This document shows positions 1 to 7,417 of a DNA stretch of 14,644 bases, piece after piece. The number at the start of each line of letters is the position of its first letter. Positions within the stretch are counted from its first letter, which is position 1. Both the position numbers and the translations under genes were made by a program. The notes beneath the pieces were generated by a model that did not search any database, had not been told where the DNA came from, and worked only from the letters and a program-made list of their open reading frames with translations. Origin of the DNA: Rikenellaceae bacterium (GTDB taxonomy: Bacteria > Bacteroidota > Bacteroidia > Bacteroidales > UBA932); the NCBI GenBank assembly GCA_900769735.1, contig CAAGHY010000078.1, positions 1 to 14,644 on the forward strand. The letters are read 5' to 3'.

Positions 1-3000
1 TCAATCATCAACTGGCAACCGTTACATACTCCAAGTGACAATGTATCTTCTCTTGCATAGAAGTTGTCCAATGCTGCTTTTGCTTTTGGATTGTACAGGA
101 ATGCACCTGCCCATCCTTTAGCAGAACCAAGTACATCTGAGTTTGAGAATCCGCCACAGAATGCAATTACATTAACATCCTCCAAGTTCTCACGGCCACT
201 TACAAGGTCTGTCATTGTAACATCTTTCACGTCAAAGCCGGCCAACCAGAATGCATACGCCATCTCACGCTCAGAGTTTGTACCCTTCTCACGGATAACT
301 GCAGCCTTCAAACCGCTTGCCTCCCTGCGGTCAGGATTAAGACCCCACTGAGCCAATTTGCCGGTAAACTCTGCACCGAATGCCAAATCAAGCGGCTGTT
401 TCTTGTAGTTCTCAAAACGTTTCTCAGCACAACCGTTGAAGCTCTGCTTGCGGTCCATCAAATGAGAAGTAGAATACCATACATCACGCAAATGGTCAAT
501 GTCAAACTGGAAGTTCTCACCCTCTTTGCTCACAGAGATCTTGCGGTCTGCACAAGGTGTACCAATCTTAACATAGCCTACACCTGCATTGTCCAGAATC
601 TTGTTCACTGCAGCAGCATTCTTGTCTGAAACCTGAATAACAATACCAGGATTCTCTGCAAACAAAGCCTTAACAGCATCTGATTCCTTGAACTTGTCCA
701 AATTGATCTCCATACCGCCTTTTGTATTGGCAAAACACATCTCAAGCAAAGCTGTAATCATACCACCTGCTGAAATATCGTGTCCGGCCAAAATCAGACC
801 CTCGTTCACCAACTGCTGTACAGCAAGGAACGCATTGCGGAAATACTCAGGATTCTTTACTGTAGGAACATCACTTCCCACCTTGTTCAATGTCTGTGCG
901 AAAGCGGAACCGCCCAACTGCAACTTGTCAAATGAGAAGTCAATATGATAGAAACTGCTCTCCGCAACATTCTGCATTACTGGAGAAACAATTTTCTTGA
1001 TGTCAGAAACCTCACCGCCTGCAGATACAATCACTGTACCAGGACTGATGATCTTCTCGCCGCCAGGATACTTCTGGGTCATAGACAAAGAGTCCTTACC
1101 TGTAGGAACATTGATCTTCAATGCGCAGCAGAAATCAGACAATGCTTTAACAGCTTTATACAAACGTGCATCCTCACCCTCCTGTGCACGGCAAGGCCAC
1201 ATCCAGTTTGCAGACAATGAAACGCTCTCCAAACCGTCTGCCAAAGGTGCCCATACCAAGTTGGTAAGCGCCTCACTTACAGAAAGCACAGAACCTGCCT
1301 CAGGATTTGCCAACGCAGCCTGTGGAGCGTGGCCTATAGCTGTTGCAATACCTTTCTTTCCTCTATAATCAAGGGTAACCGCACCACAGTCACTCAATGG
1401 CAACTGAAGCTCACCCTGACACTGCTGGCGTCCTATGCGTCCAGTGACACAACGGTCAACCTTATTTGTCAACCAGTCCTTACAAGCAACTGCCTCAAGC
1501 TTGAGCACATTCTCAAGGTATTCATTCATTTTGGCAGCATCATAAGAAACTGTATCATATTTGCGCTCAACAGTCTTGTCAATCATATAAGTCTTAGGAG
1601 AAGAACCGAACATCTGGTCTACAGCCAAATCAAACGGACGTACACCGTCAGCCTGCTCAAAAGAGAAACGGCCGTCACCTGTTGTCTCACCTACTGTATA
1701 CATAGGGGCACGCTCACGCTCAGCAATCTTGCGTACACGCTCAATTGCCTTCTCATCAATAAGCAGACCCATACGCTCCTGGCTCTCGTTTGCAATAATC
1801 TCTTTTGCAGACAAGGTCTCGTCACCAATAGGCAATTTGTCCATATGGATAACACCTCCACACTCCTCAACCAACTCAGACAAACAGTTCACGTGACCTG
1901 CAGAACCGTGGTCGTGGATAGAAACAATAGGATTCTCATCCTCCTCACAAAGGGCACGTACCACATTGTATGCACGTTTCTGCATCTCAGCATTCGCACG
2001 CTGCACAGCATTCAATTCTATTCCCGACGAGTAACGTCCTGTCTCAACAGAAGAAACAGAACCGCCACCCAAACCAATTCGGTAGTTGTCACCACCAACC
2101 ACAACAACCTTGTTGCCAGGCTCAGGTTTGCCTTTCAAACAGTCTCTCTGGGTACCATAACCTACACCACCTGCAAGCATGATAACCTTGTCGTATGCAT
2201 ATTTCTCATTGTTCTCCTGATGCTCAAAAGTAAGTACAGAACCACAGATAAGCGGCTGACCGAACTTGTTTCCGAAATCTGAAGCACCATTTGAAGCCTT
2301 GATAAGGATCTGCTCAGGTGTCTGGTACAACCATTCACGTGCAGGCATTGCATTCTCCCAGTTGCGTCCCTCTGCATTACGCGGATATGAGGTCATATAC
2401 ACTGCAGTACCTGCAATAGGCCAAGAACCTTTACCACCACCCATACGGTCTCGGATCTCACCGCCGGTACCGGTAGAAGCACCGTTGAACGGCTCTACTG
2501 TAGTTGGGAAGTTATGTGTCTCAGCTTTTAGGGAGATAACTGATTTTACATTCTTGATTACAAAATAATCTGCTGTAGAGTGGTCTCTTGGAGCAAACTG
2601 CTCAATCTCAGGACCCTCTGCAAAAGCTACGTTATCCTTGTAGGCAGAAATGATTCTGTTAGGATTCTCTTTGGTAGTTTTCTTGATCATCTGGAACAAA
2701 GAAGACTCCATCTCCACTCCGTCAATTACAAATGTGCCTCCAAAGATTTTGTGGCGGCAGTGCTCAGAGTTGATCTGCGCAAAACCGAATACCTCAGAAT
2801 CTGTAAGCTTCCTTCCCAAGTCATTCTCCACTTTCTTAAGGTAATCCATCTCCTCCTGCGACAAAGCCAAACCCTCCTGCTCATTGTACTCCTCAAGGTT
2901 CTCTATATAAACTATAGGCTGTGGTTTTATGTCAATATCAAAAATACTCTGGTCCAACCCTTTGTACATACGCTGCAACATTGGATCGTACTCAGCATTC

Positions 3001-3263
3001 TCATCCTTTACAGGGAAATACTCCTCAATACGCATAATGCCCTCAAGACCCATATTCTGGGTAATCTCTACAGCATTTGTACTCCAAGGGGTAATCATCT
3101 CACGGCGAGGGCCAATGAAACATCCCTGCAAATTCTCCTGGTTCTCTACTGTTGCCTGACCATATAGCCAGCACAGTTTCTGGATGTCATCTGCAGCCAA
3201 TGTCTGATTGACTGCAGTTGCTATGACATTATTATTTTGCGTTCTGAAAAATAGAATCATCAT
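1..3263 (-). CDS. purL: Phosphoribosylformylglycinamidine synthase, large single-chain type (3' end outside window)
   Basis: PurL makes FGAM from FGAR, glutamine and ATP, the fourth step of de novo purine synthesis, in the cytoplasm. About 1087 codons are visible without a stop, and the frame runs off the left edge. The N-terminal half carries the FGAM-synthase signature ETHNFPTTVEPFNGASTGTG and a typical HDHGSAGH segment. A second AIR-synthase-like half contains HDISAGGM. A C-terminal glutaminase domain begins near residue 1000, with GGFSNSD and the nucleophile motif GVCNGCQL (Cys about residue 1080). The glutaminase His/Glu pair lies beyond the edge. By comparison with large-type PurL of about 1230-1300 residues, some 150 codons are missing. 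Translation starts at tandem ATG ATG (3263 or 3260). The first ATG overlaps the purH stop by one base (TAATG), so the genes are probably coupled. Family assignment is secure; the exact start is uncertain by one codon. Confidence 0.96.
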   Translation of the reverse strand, partial: MMILFFRTQNNNVIATAVNQTLAADDIQKLCWLYGQATVENQENLQGCFIGPRREMITPWSTNAVEITQNMGLEGIMRIEEYFPVKDENAEYDPMLQRMYKGLDQSIFDIDIKPQPIVYIENLEEYNEQEGLALSQEEMDYLKKVENDLGRKLTDSEVFGFAQINSEHCRHKIFGGTFVIDGVEMESSLFQMIKKTTKENPNRIISAYKDNVAFAEGPEIEQFAPRDHSTADYFVIKNVKSVISLKAETHNFPTTVEPFNGASTGTGGEIRDRMGGGKGSWPIAGTAVYMTSYPRNAEGRNWENAMPAREWLYQTPEQILIKASNGASDFGNKFGQPLICGSVLTFEHQENNEKYAYDKVIMLAGGVGYGTQRDCLKGKPEPGNKVVVVGGDNYRIGLGGGSVSSVETGRYSSGIELNAVQRANAEMQKRAYNVVRALCEEDENPIVSIHDHGSAGHVNCLSELVEECGGVIHMDKLPIGDETLSAKEIIANESQERMGLLIDEKAIERVRKIAERERAPMYTVGETTGDGRFSFEQADGVRPFDLAVDQMFGSSPKTYMIDKTVERKYDTVSYDAAKMNEYLENVLKLEAVACKDWLTNKVDRCVTGRIGRQQCQGELQLPLSDCGAVTLDYRGKKGIATAIGHAPQAALANPEAGSVLSVSEALTNLVWAPLADGLESVSLSANWMWPCRAQEGEDARLYKAVKALSDFCCALKINVPTGKDSLSMTQKYPGGEKIISPGTVIVSAGGEVSDIKKIVSPVMQNVAESSFYHIDFSFDKLQLGGSAFAQTLNKVGSDVPTVKNPEYFRNAFLAVQQLVNEGLILAGHDISAGGMITALLEMCFANTKGGMEINLDKFKESDAVKALFAENPGIVIQVSDKNAAAVNKILDNAGVGYVKIGTPCADRKISVSKEGENFQFDIDHLRDVWYSTSHLMDRKQSFNGCAEKRFENYKKQPLDLAFGAEFTGKLAQWGLNPDRREASGLKAAVIREKGTNSEREMAYAFWLAGFDVKDVTMTDLVSGRENLEDVNVIAFCGGFSNSDVLGSAKGWAGAFLYNPKAKAALDNFYAREDTLSLGVCNGCQLMI

Positions 3264-4792
3264 TAATGTTTAAAGTGGCGCATACCTGTACACACCATTG
3301 TTATACCGCACTCATTTGCTTTTTTAACTGAATCTTCATCCCTTACACTGCCTCCTGGCTGAACGATGGCAGTTACACCAAACTGTGAAGCCATTGTAAC
3401 TGTATCATCAAATGGGAAGAATCCGTCTGATGCAAGGATAAGGCCCTCTGTAAAGCCTGCAGCCTTTGCCTGTTTAAGGGCAATCTCTGCAGAACCCACA
3501 CGGTTCATCTGACCTGCACCAACACCAAGGGTCTTGCCGTCCTTAACAACAACAATGGCATTGGATTTGACGTGTTTTACAATTCTCCAGCCAAAATTAA
3601 GGTCTGTAATCTGTTCTGCAGTAGGTTTGGTCTCAGTCACACACATATCTGCAGTTACCTCTACAGTTTTCTTGTCAAGGTTCTGAACCAACATACCGCC
3701 GTTAACGCTTACATACTGGTCAACAGTTGAATCATCTTTGGTCATATCAACCTGCAGAAGACGAAGGTTCTTTTTGGTAGAAAGGATCTCCAATGCCTCA
3801 GGAGAGAATGAAGGAGCCATAATGATCTCAAGGAAGATTGGTTTCATAAGCTCTGCAGCCTCCTTGTTGATCTCACGGTTAACTGCTACAATACCTCCAA
3901 AGATACTTACCTTGTCTGCCTCGTATGCTTTTGTCCAGGCATCAACTACGTCTGTTCCAATTGCAGCACCGCAAGGGTTCATATGTTTAAGACCTACACA
4001 GAATGGCTCGTCAAACTCACGTGCAATGCACAAAGCTGCATTTGCATCCTGAATATTGTTATAAGAAAGCTCTTTACCGTTAAGCTGTTTTGCATTTGCC
4101 AAAGAGTAAGAGCCGCACTCTGCCTTGCTGTAGAATTTAGCCTCCTGATGAGGGTTCTCTCCGTAACGCAAGCTCTGTACCAAGTCATACTCAAGGAACA
4201 GTTTCTCGTTCAAGCCGGCAGCTTTGCGCATATAGGCAGCAATCATCATATCGTACTCCGCAGTATGGGTATAAGCCTCTGCTGAAAGCTGAAGACGTGT
4301 CTCTTTTGTAGTGTTGCCGGTCTCTTTGATCTCAGCAATGATTTTTGCATAGTTCTCAGGGTTGCAGACAACTGTAACTGCACTCCAGTTCTTGGCAGCT
4401 GAACGGAGCATTGAAGGGCCTCCAATATCAATGTTCTCAATTGCATCCTCCATTGTTACGTCAGGTTTTGCAATTGTCTGTTTGAAAGGATAAAGGTTAA
4501 CGCACACCATATCAATGAACTCAATGCCGTTCTCCTTAAGCTGTGCTATATGGCTGTCAAGGTCACGGCGTCCTAGAAGACCTCCGTGCACTTTTGGATG
4601 AAGTGTCTTTACTCTACCGTCACAAATCTCAGGGAAACCTGTAACTTCACTGATGTTGATAACATCAAGACCTGCATCCTGAAGAAGTTTCATAGTACCC
4701 CCAGTTGCAATGATCTCCCAACCTAAACCGACAAGTTCCTTGGCAAAATCAACTACGCCAGTCTTGTCTGATACTGAAAATAATGCTCTCAT
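3263..4792 (-). CDS. purH: Bifunctional AICAR formyltransferase / IMP cyclohydrolase
   Basis: PurH catalyses the last two steps of IMP synthesis: formylation of AICAR from 10-formyl-THF, then ring closure. The 509-residue length matches the usual 500-530. The N-terminal MGS-like cyclohydrolase domain (about 1-190) begins ALFSVSDKTG and has IATGGT, EICDGRVKTLHP and ENIDIGGPSM. The transformylase domain follows, with LRYGENPHQ (208-216), NGKELSYNN (238-246), the catalytic Lys269-His270 pair in KHMNPCGAA, SDGFFPFDD, and a C-terminal TGMRHFKH close to the family's GMRHFRH ending. It is the first gene of a purH-purL unit and overlaps purL by one base. A TTTG-N18-TAAATTTG promoter lies just upstream, beyond the tRNA-Cys terminator, so purH is probably transcribed independently of that tRNA. 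No damage is seen. Confidence 0.98.
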   Translation of the reverse strand: MRALFSVSDKTGVVDFAKELVGLGWEIIATGGTMKLLQDAGLDVINISEVTGFPEICDGRVKTLHPKVHGGLLGRRDLDSHIAQLKENGIEFIDMVCVNLYPFKQTIAKPDVTMEDAIENIDIGGPSMLRSAAKNWSAVTVVCNPENYAKIIAEIKETGNTTKETRLQLSAEAYTHTAEYDMMIAAYMRKAAGLNEKLFLEYDLVQSLRYGENPHQEAKFYSKAECGSYSLANAKQLNGKELSYNNIQDANAALCIAREFDEPFCVGLKHMNPCGAAIGTDVVDAWTKAYEADKVSIFGGIVAVNREINKEAAELMKPIFLEIIMAPSFSPEALEILSTKKNLRLLQVDMTKDDSTVDQYVSVNGGMLVQNLDKKTVEVTADMCVTETKPTAEQITDLNFGWRIVKHVKSNAIVVVKDGKTLGVGAGQMNRVGSAEIALKQAKAAGFTEGLILASDGFFPFDDTVTMASQFGVTAIVQPGGSVRDEDSVKKANECGITMVCTGMRHFKH

Positions 4793-4817
4793 TTATCTAT
4801 GGTATTTATAATTACTG

Positions 4818-4847
4818 CAAATTTAAGAAAAAAGTTATCTTTCCAAA
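4818..4847 (-). promoter_or_regulatory. Candidate Bacteroidota-type promoter of purH-purL
   Basis: On the minus strand TTTG (4847-4844), an 18-base spacer and TAAATTTG (4825-4818) match the Bacteroidota primary sigma-factor consensus TTTG / TAnnTTTG. Spacing is one base shorter than in the tRNA-Cys promoter nearby. Transcription would start near 4811, leaving a leader of roughly 20 bases before the purH ATG. This is inferred from the consensus only. Confidence 0.65.
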
Positions 4848-4857
4848 CCAGTTTCTG

Positions 4858-4876
4858 TTAACCGTTTGCGGTAAAC
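4858..4876. promoter_or_regulatory. Candidate LacI/PurR-like operator upstream of purH
   Basis: The minus strand reads GCAAACGGTT, which fits the core GCAAnCGnTT of the LacI-family PurR operator. The flanks are partly symmetric (ACCG-TTTG-CGGT on the plus strand), but the outer consensus bases do not all fit. It lies about 15 bases upstream of the -33 element. No regulator gene is visible, and a PurR of this family is not established for this lineage, so the call is speculative. Confidence 0.25.
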
Positions 4877-4912
4877 TTCAACATATATCAAATATGGTTG
4901 TGGAAATAAAAC

Positions 4913-4947
4913 AAAAAAGCCTCTCAGAAACTTCTGAAAGGCTTTTT
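4913..4947 (-). terminator. Intrinsic terminator after tRNA-Cys
   Basis: The minus strand shows a long stem, AAGCCTTTCAGAA pairing with TTCTGAGAGGCTT (13 pairs including one G-U, the innermost probably open), followed by six T. It begins two bases after the tRNA 3' end. The A-tract on the other side of the stem means it could also stop plus-strand transcription. It separates the tRNA unit from the purH promoter. Confidence 0.9.
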
Positions 4948-4948
4948 G

Positions 4949-5020
4949 AGGTTCCTGGCGGATTCGAACCGCCGTACACGGTTTTGCAGACCGCTGACTA
5001 AGCCACTCATCCAAGGAACC
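4949..5020 (-). tRNA. tRNA-Cys (anticodon GCA)
   Basis: This is a 72-nt cloverleaf without an encoded CCA. The acceptor stem GGTTCCT pairs perfectly with AGGAACC, and the discriminator is U73, a known identity element of tRNA-Cys. The anticodon stem GCGGT/ACCGT (first pair G-U) holds the loop CTGCAAA with anticodon GCA. The T arm is GGCGG TTCGAAT CCGCC. The D stem is short (three good pairs), as in other cysteine tRNAs. The gene sits alone between its own promoter and a terminator. Confidence 0.96.
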
Positions 5021-5039
5021 CTGTTTGGTGATTGGACTG

Positions 5040-5070
5040 CAAAGATACAATAAAATTATTTATCTGCAAA
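5040..5070 (-). promoter_or_regulatory. Promoter of tRNA-Cys
   Basis: On the minus strand TTTG (5070-5067), exactly 19 bases, then TATCTTTG (5047-5040) give a complete match to the Bacteroidota TTTG-N19-TAnnTTTG pattern. Initiation near 5033 would give a leader of about 13 bases before the tRNA 5' end. It lies in the short gap after the msrC stop codon, so the tRNA does not depend on readthrough from msrC. Confidence 0.8.
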
Positions 5071-5084
5071 TTTTATTTGCGCAA

Positions 5085-5585
5085 TTACTCATATAAAGTG
5101 GCAACAATCTTCTCCAGCCACTCTTTATCCGTAACATCAAATGTTGCCAGATGTTCACTGTCAATATCCAAAACAGCTGAAACTTCTCCTGACGGTGCAA
5201 ATACAGGCACAACAATTTCTGAACGGGAAAGGCTGCTGCAGGCAATATGCCCCGGGAACTGCTCCACATCAGGGACAATTATTGTCTCCTCCTTTGCCCA
5301 GGTTGTTCCGCAAACTCCCCTCCCCTTCTTTATGCGGGTACAGGCCAGCGGGCCCTGGAACGGACCAAGCACAAGTTCCGTCTCATCACTTCCTGCAACA
5401 GAAGACGGCTTTACAATGTAGAAGCCTACCCACCAGAAACCGAAAGCCTCTTTAAGGATGGCACTCATATTGGCCATATTTGCTATCATATCACTCTCTG
5501 CAGAAACTACCGCCTTTATCTGAGGCAACAATTCCGCATAAATGCCAGCCTTGTCCTTGGCTGTAATAATCAATTGCTCTGCCAT
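5085..5585 (-). CDS. msrC: Free methionine-(R)-sulfoxide reductase (GAF-domain fRMsr)
   Basis: This small cytoplasmic GAF-domain enzyme reduces free methionine-(R)-sulfoxide using thioredoxin. From ATG at 5585 it has 166 residues, normal for the family. The three cysteines fall at 82 (ACTR), 92 (GVCG) and 116 (IACSS). Their spacing of 10 and 24 residues equals that of Cys84/94/118 in the E. coli enzyme. Other family features are FGFWWVGFY, PDVEQFPGHIAC, SEIVVPVF and the acidic LDIDSEHLATFD segment. The frame is open upstream to a GTG at 5618, but that GTG lies inside the rlmI terminator hairpin and its extra 11 residues do not resemble the family, so 5585 is preferred. The start is only about 12 bases after the hairpin. 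No clear promoter was found between this gene and rlmI. Confidence 0.93.
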   Translation of the reverse strand: MAEQLIITAKDKAGIYAELLPQIKAVVSAESDMIANMANMSAILKEAFGFWWVGFYIVKPSSVAGSDETELVLGPFQGPLACTRIKKGRGVCGTTWAKEETIIVPDVEQFPGHIACSSLSRSEIVVPVFAPSGEVSAVLDIDSEHLATFDVTDKEWLEKIVATLYE

Positions 5586-5590
5586 AATCC

Positions 5591-5618
5591 AAAAAAAGTG
5601 TCCCAAACAGAGGGACAC
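5591..5618 (-). terminator. Intrinsic terminator after rlmI, abutting the msrC start
   Basis: The minus strand has GTGTCCC, a 7-base loop and GGGACAC, then seven T (5597-5591). It begins 5 bases after the rlmI stop codon. The msrC ATG is only 5 bases beyond the T-tract, so the hairpin lies in the position of the msrC translation-initiation region and could act as an attenuator. Confidence 0.88.
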
Positions 5619-5623
5619 AAAAA

Positions 5624-6820
5624 TTATTCTACCAGTAATACAAGTCCTTTCAAATACTCTCCCTCCGGATGGTAAATGTTCACCGGATGGTCTGCAGGCT
5701 GGGTAAGTCTGTGCAGAATACGCACCCTGCGTCCTGTCTGGGCTGCAGCCGAGAATACCGCAAGGGCAAAATTTATCTTGTCAACCACCTGCGAACAGCT
5801 GTAAGTGAACACAATTCCACCAGGCTTAACCTTCTCAATTGCCAGTGCATTCAAACGTTTGTAGGCACGCAATGCATTGTCCAATGCACCCCTGTGTTTT
5901 GCAAATGCAGGCGGATCCACAATCATAAGGTCATATTTGTTCCCCTCACATTTGCGCATAAACTCAATTGCATCCTCACAATAGGATGTGTGCTCCACAC
6001 CCTCAGTAAAACCGTTAAGCTCCACATTCTTCACAACCATATCCATTGCCTTGCGGGAACTGTCCACTGAATCCACGTGTGCCGCCCCGCCATTAAGTGC
6101 ATAAATTGAAAAGCCTCCGGTATAACAGAACAGGTTAAGGACATTCTTGCCACTGGCATACTTCTTTACAAGAGCCCTGTTGTCCCTCTGGTCAAGGAAG
6201 AAACCTGTCTTCTGTCCCTCAACCCAGTTTACCCAGAACTTGTTGCCGTTCTCCAGCACAGCCTGAGCATCCTCAACATCCTCTTCCCGATAAATATAGC
6301 CGTCCTTCAGATCCAAACCTGCCTTGAATGGGGCTGTACCCTCACTCTTGTCATAAATTGCAGCCAGTTCCTTGCCATATACCTTCCTCAACGCAGTTGC
6401 AATTGCATCCTTGGCAAGAAACATACCTGCCGAATGGGCCTGAATAACTGCTGTTTTGCCGTATACATCAATTATAAGTCCAGGGAGGAAATCACCCTCA
6501 CCGTGAACAAGTCTGTATGCATCTGTGTGCTCCGCTCCAATAAGGCCCAACGCTTTGCGGGCATTGTATGCTCCCTCTATTGCCCTGTTCCAGAAATCCT
6601 GGTTTATATCAACCTTGTCAAAGCTGAGTATCCTTACGGTGATTGAACCAATCTGGTAATGTCCGCAGCCAAGATATTCCCCAACAGAAGAATAAACCTC
6701 AACAACATCTCCCTCAGCAGGTTCACCTCCCTGAATCTTCTTTACTGCACCCGAGAATACCCAAGGATGGAAACGCTTCAAGGATTGCTCTTTACCTTTA
6801 TTTAAAATGATCTTAACCAT
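5624..6820 (-). CDS. rlmI: 23S rRNA (cytosine-C5)-methyltransferase, RlmI family
   Basis: RlmI methylates C1962 (E. coli numbering) of 23S rRNA with SAM. The 398 residues match the usual 390-400. An N-terminal PUA-like RNA-binding domain (about 1-75, with FHPWVFSGAV) is followed by a connector containing GLIIDVYG and EGQKTGFFLDQR (201-212). The Rossmann methyltransferase domain carries motif I NLFCYTGGFS (229-238), motif IV VDPPAFAK (301-308) and TYSCSQ, whose Cys342 is the likely catalytic cysteine. The ATG overlaps the upstream exonuclease stop by one base (TGATG), indicating coupled translation. It is the last gene of the purM-racemase-exonuclease-rlmI run and is followed by a terminator. 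The exact target base is inferred from the family. Confidence 0.92.
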   Translation of the reverse strand: MVKIILNKGKEQSLKRFHPWVFSGAVKKIQGGEPAEGDVVEVYSSVGEYLGCGHYQIGSITVRILSFDKVDINQDFWNRAIEGAYNARKALGLIGAEHTDAYRLVHGEGDFLPGLIIDVYGKTAVIQAHSAGMFLAKDAIATALRKVYGKELAAIYDKSEGTAPFKAGLDLKDGYIYREEDVEDAQAVLENGNKFWVNWVEGQKTGFFLDQRDNRALVKKYASGKNVLNLFCYTGGFSIYALNGGAAHVDSVDSSRKAMDMVVKNVELNGFTEGVEHTSYCEDAIEFMRKCEGNKYDLMIVDPPAFAKHRGALDNALRAYKRLNALAIEKVKPGGIVFTYSCSQVVDKINFALAVFSAAAQTGRRVRILHRLTQPADHPVNIYHPEGEYLKGLVLLVE

Positions 6821-7413
6821 CAGTCTTCCCTTTCTGCCATAAGTTTATAATACATCTCCCTGCAAATCCACGCATCAACTGCAGCATATCTCAACTGGGC
6901 CTCAGACAAATGTGAGCTTTCCCAATTTGAAAGCTGCTGTGATTTGGAAACCCTCTTCTTAAGGATAATGGCAGCCATTTTCCTTACACTCTTCTCCACA
7001 ATGCCGTATGCAGGAGCCATTCTCTGCAAATCCACAAAACCCTTGGGAATGAACCTGCGGTACTCCTGCAGGCCACGGATGTCATCGTGTACAGCCGCTC
7101 CAATCTTAAGTATCTTGGGACTACCCAGAAGAGCAGCCAGCTTAGGTGGAACCCCAACCTGCTGCAATCTGAAAATATATGCTTTATCAGGGCCACTCAA
7201 CTGCAGGATAGCCATCTTGTTCCTTGGAACTTTAGGAACAAAGCAAGGTTTTGTCTCCGTATCAAAACCTATTGCCTCCTGTGCTGACAAATACTCTATA
7301 GCCCTTTCAAACTCCTCACAATGTGCCGTAGGTACAACAGTTATCTCGCCGGGGAATGTTGCAATCTCCAGTGACTCTATCTCATCAACTGTAACACTAC
7401 TTGCAAAAGCCAT
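6820..7413 (-). CDS. 3'-5' exonuclease domain protein (DEDDy, WRN/RNase D-like)
   Basis: This is a 197-residue single-domain protein of the DnaQ-like superfamily. Exo I is FDTET (Asp51, Glu53). Exo II is probably Asp111 in VHDDIRGL. Exo III is YAAVD (Tyr176, Asp180), the Tyr giving the DEDDy subclass. Spacing resembles the WRN exonuclease and RNase D catalytic core, but there is no HRDC or helicase part, so substrate (DNA or RNA) cannot be decided. There is no signal peptide, so it is cytoplasmic. The start follows the racemase-like gene stop by 4 bases and its stop overlaps the rlmI ATG, so it belongs to that transcript. An RNA-related job is possible given rlmI downstream, but this is inference. 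Confidence 0.9.
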   Translation of the reverse strand: MAFASSVTVDEIESLEIATFPGEITVVPTAHCEEFERAIEYLSAQEAIGFDTETKPCFVPKVPRNKMAILQLSGPDKAYIFRLQQVGVPPKLAALLGSPKILKIGAAVHDDIRGLQEYRRFIPKGFVDLQRMAPAYGIVEKSVRKMAAIILKKRVSKSQQLSNWESSHLSEAQLRYAAVDAWICREMYYKLMAERED

Positions 7414-7417
7414 AATA

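Noticed and set aside
1329..2282. 317-codon open frame on the plus strand
   Set aside because: It lies entirely antisense to the clear purL coding sequence, has no recognisable motif and has a composition (rich in Thr, Leu, Asn, Cys, Arg) typical of a complementary-strand shadow.
2580..3167. 195-codon open frame on the plus strand
   Set aside because: It is antisense to the N-terminal part of purL; leucine-rich shadow sequence without domain features.
5586..5618. Upstream GTG start for msrC adding 11 residues
   Set aside because: The GTG is part of the terminator hairpin stem and the extension does not look like the fRMsr N terminus. The ATG at 5585 gives the expected length and cysteine numbering.
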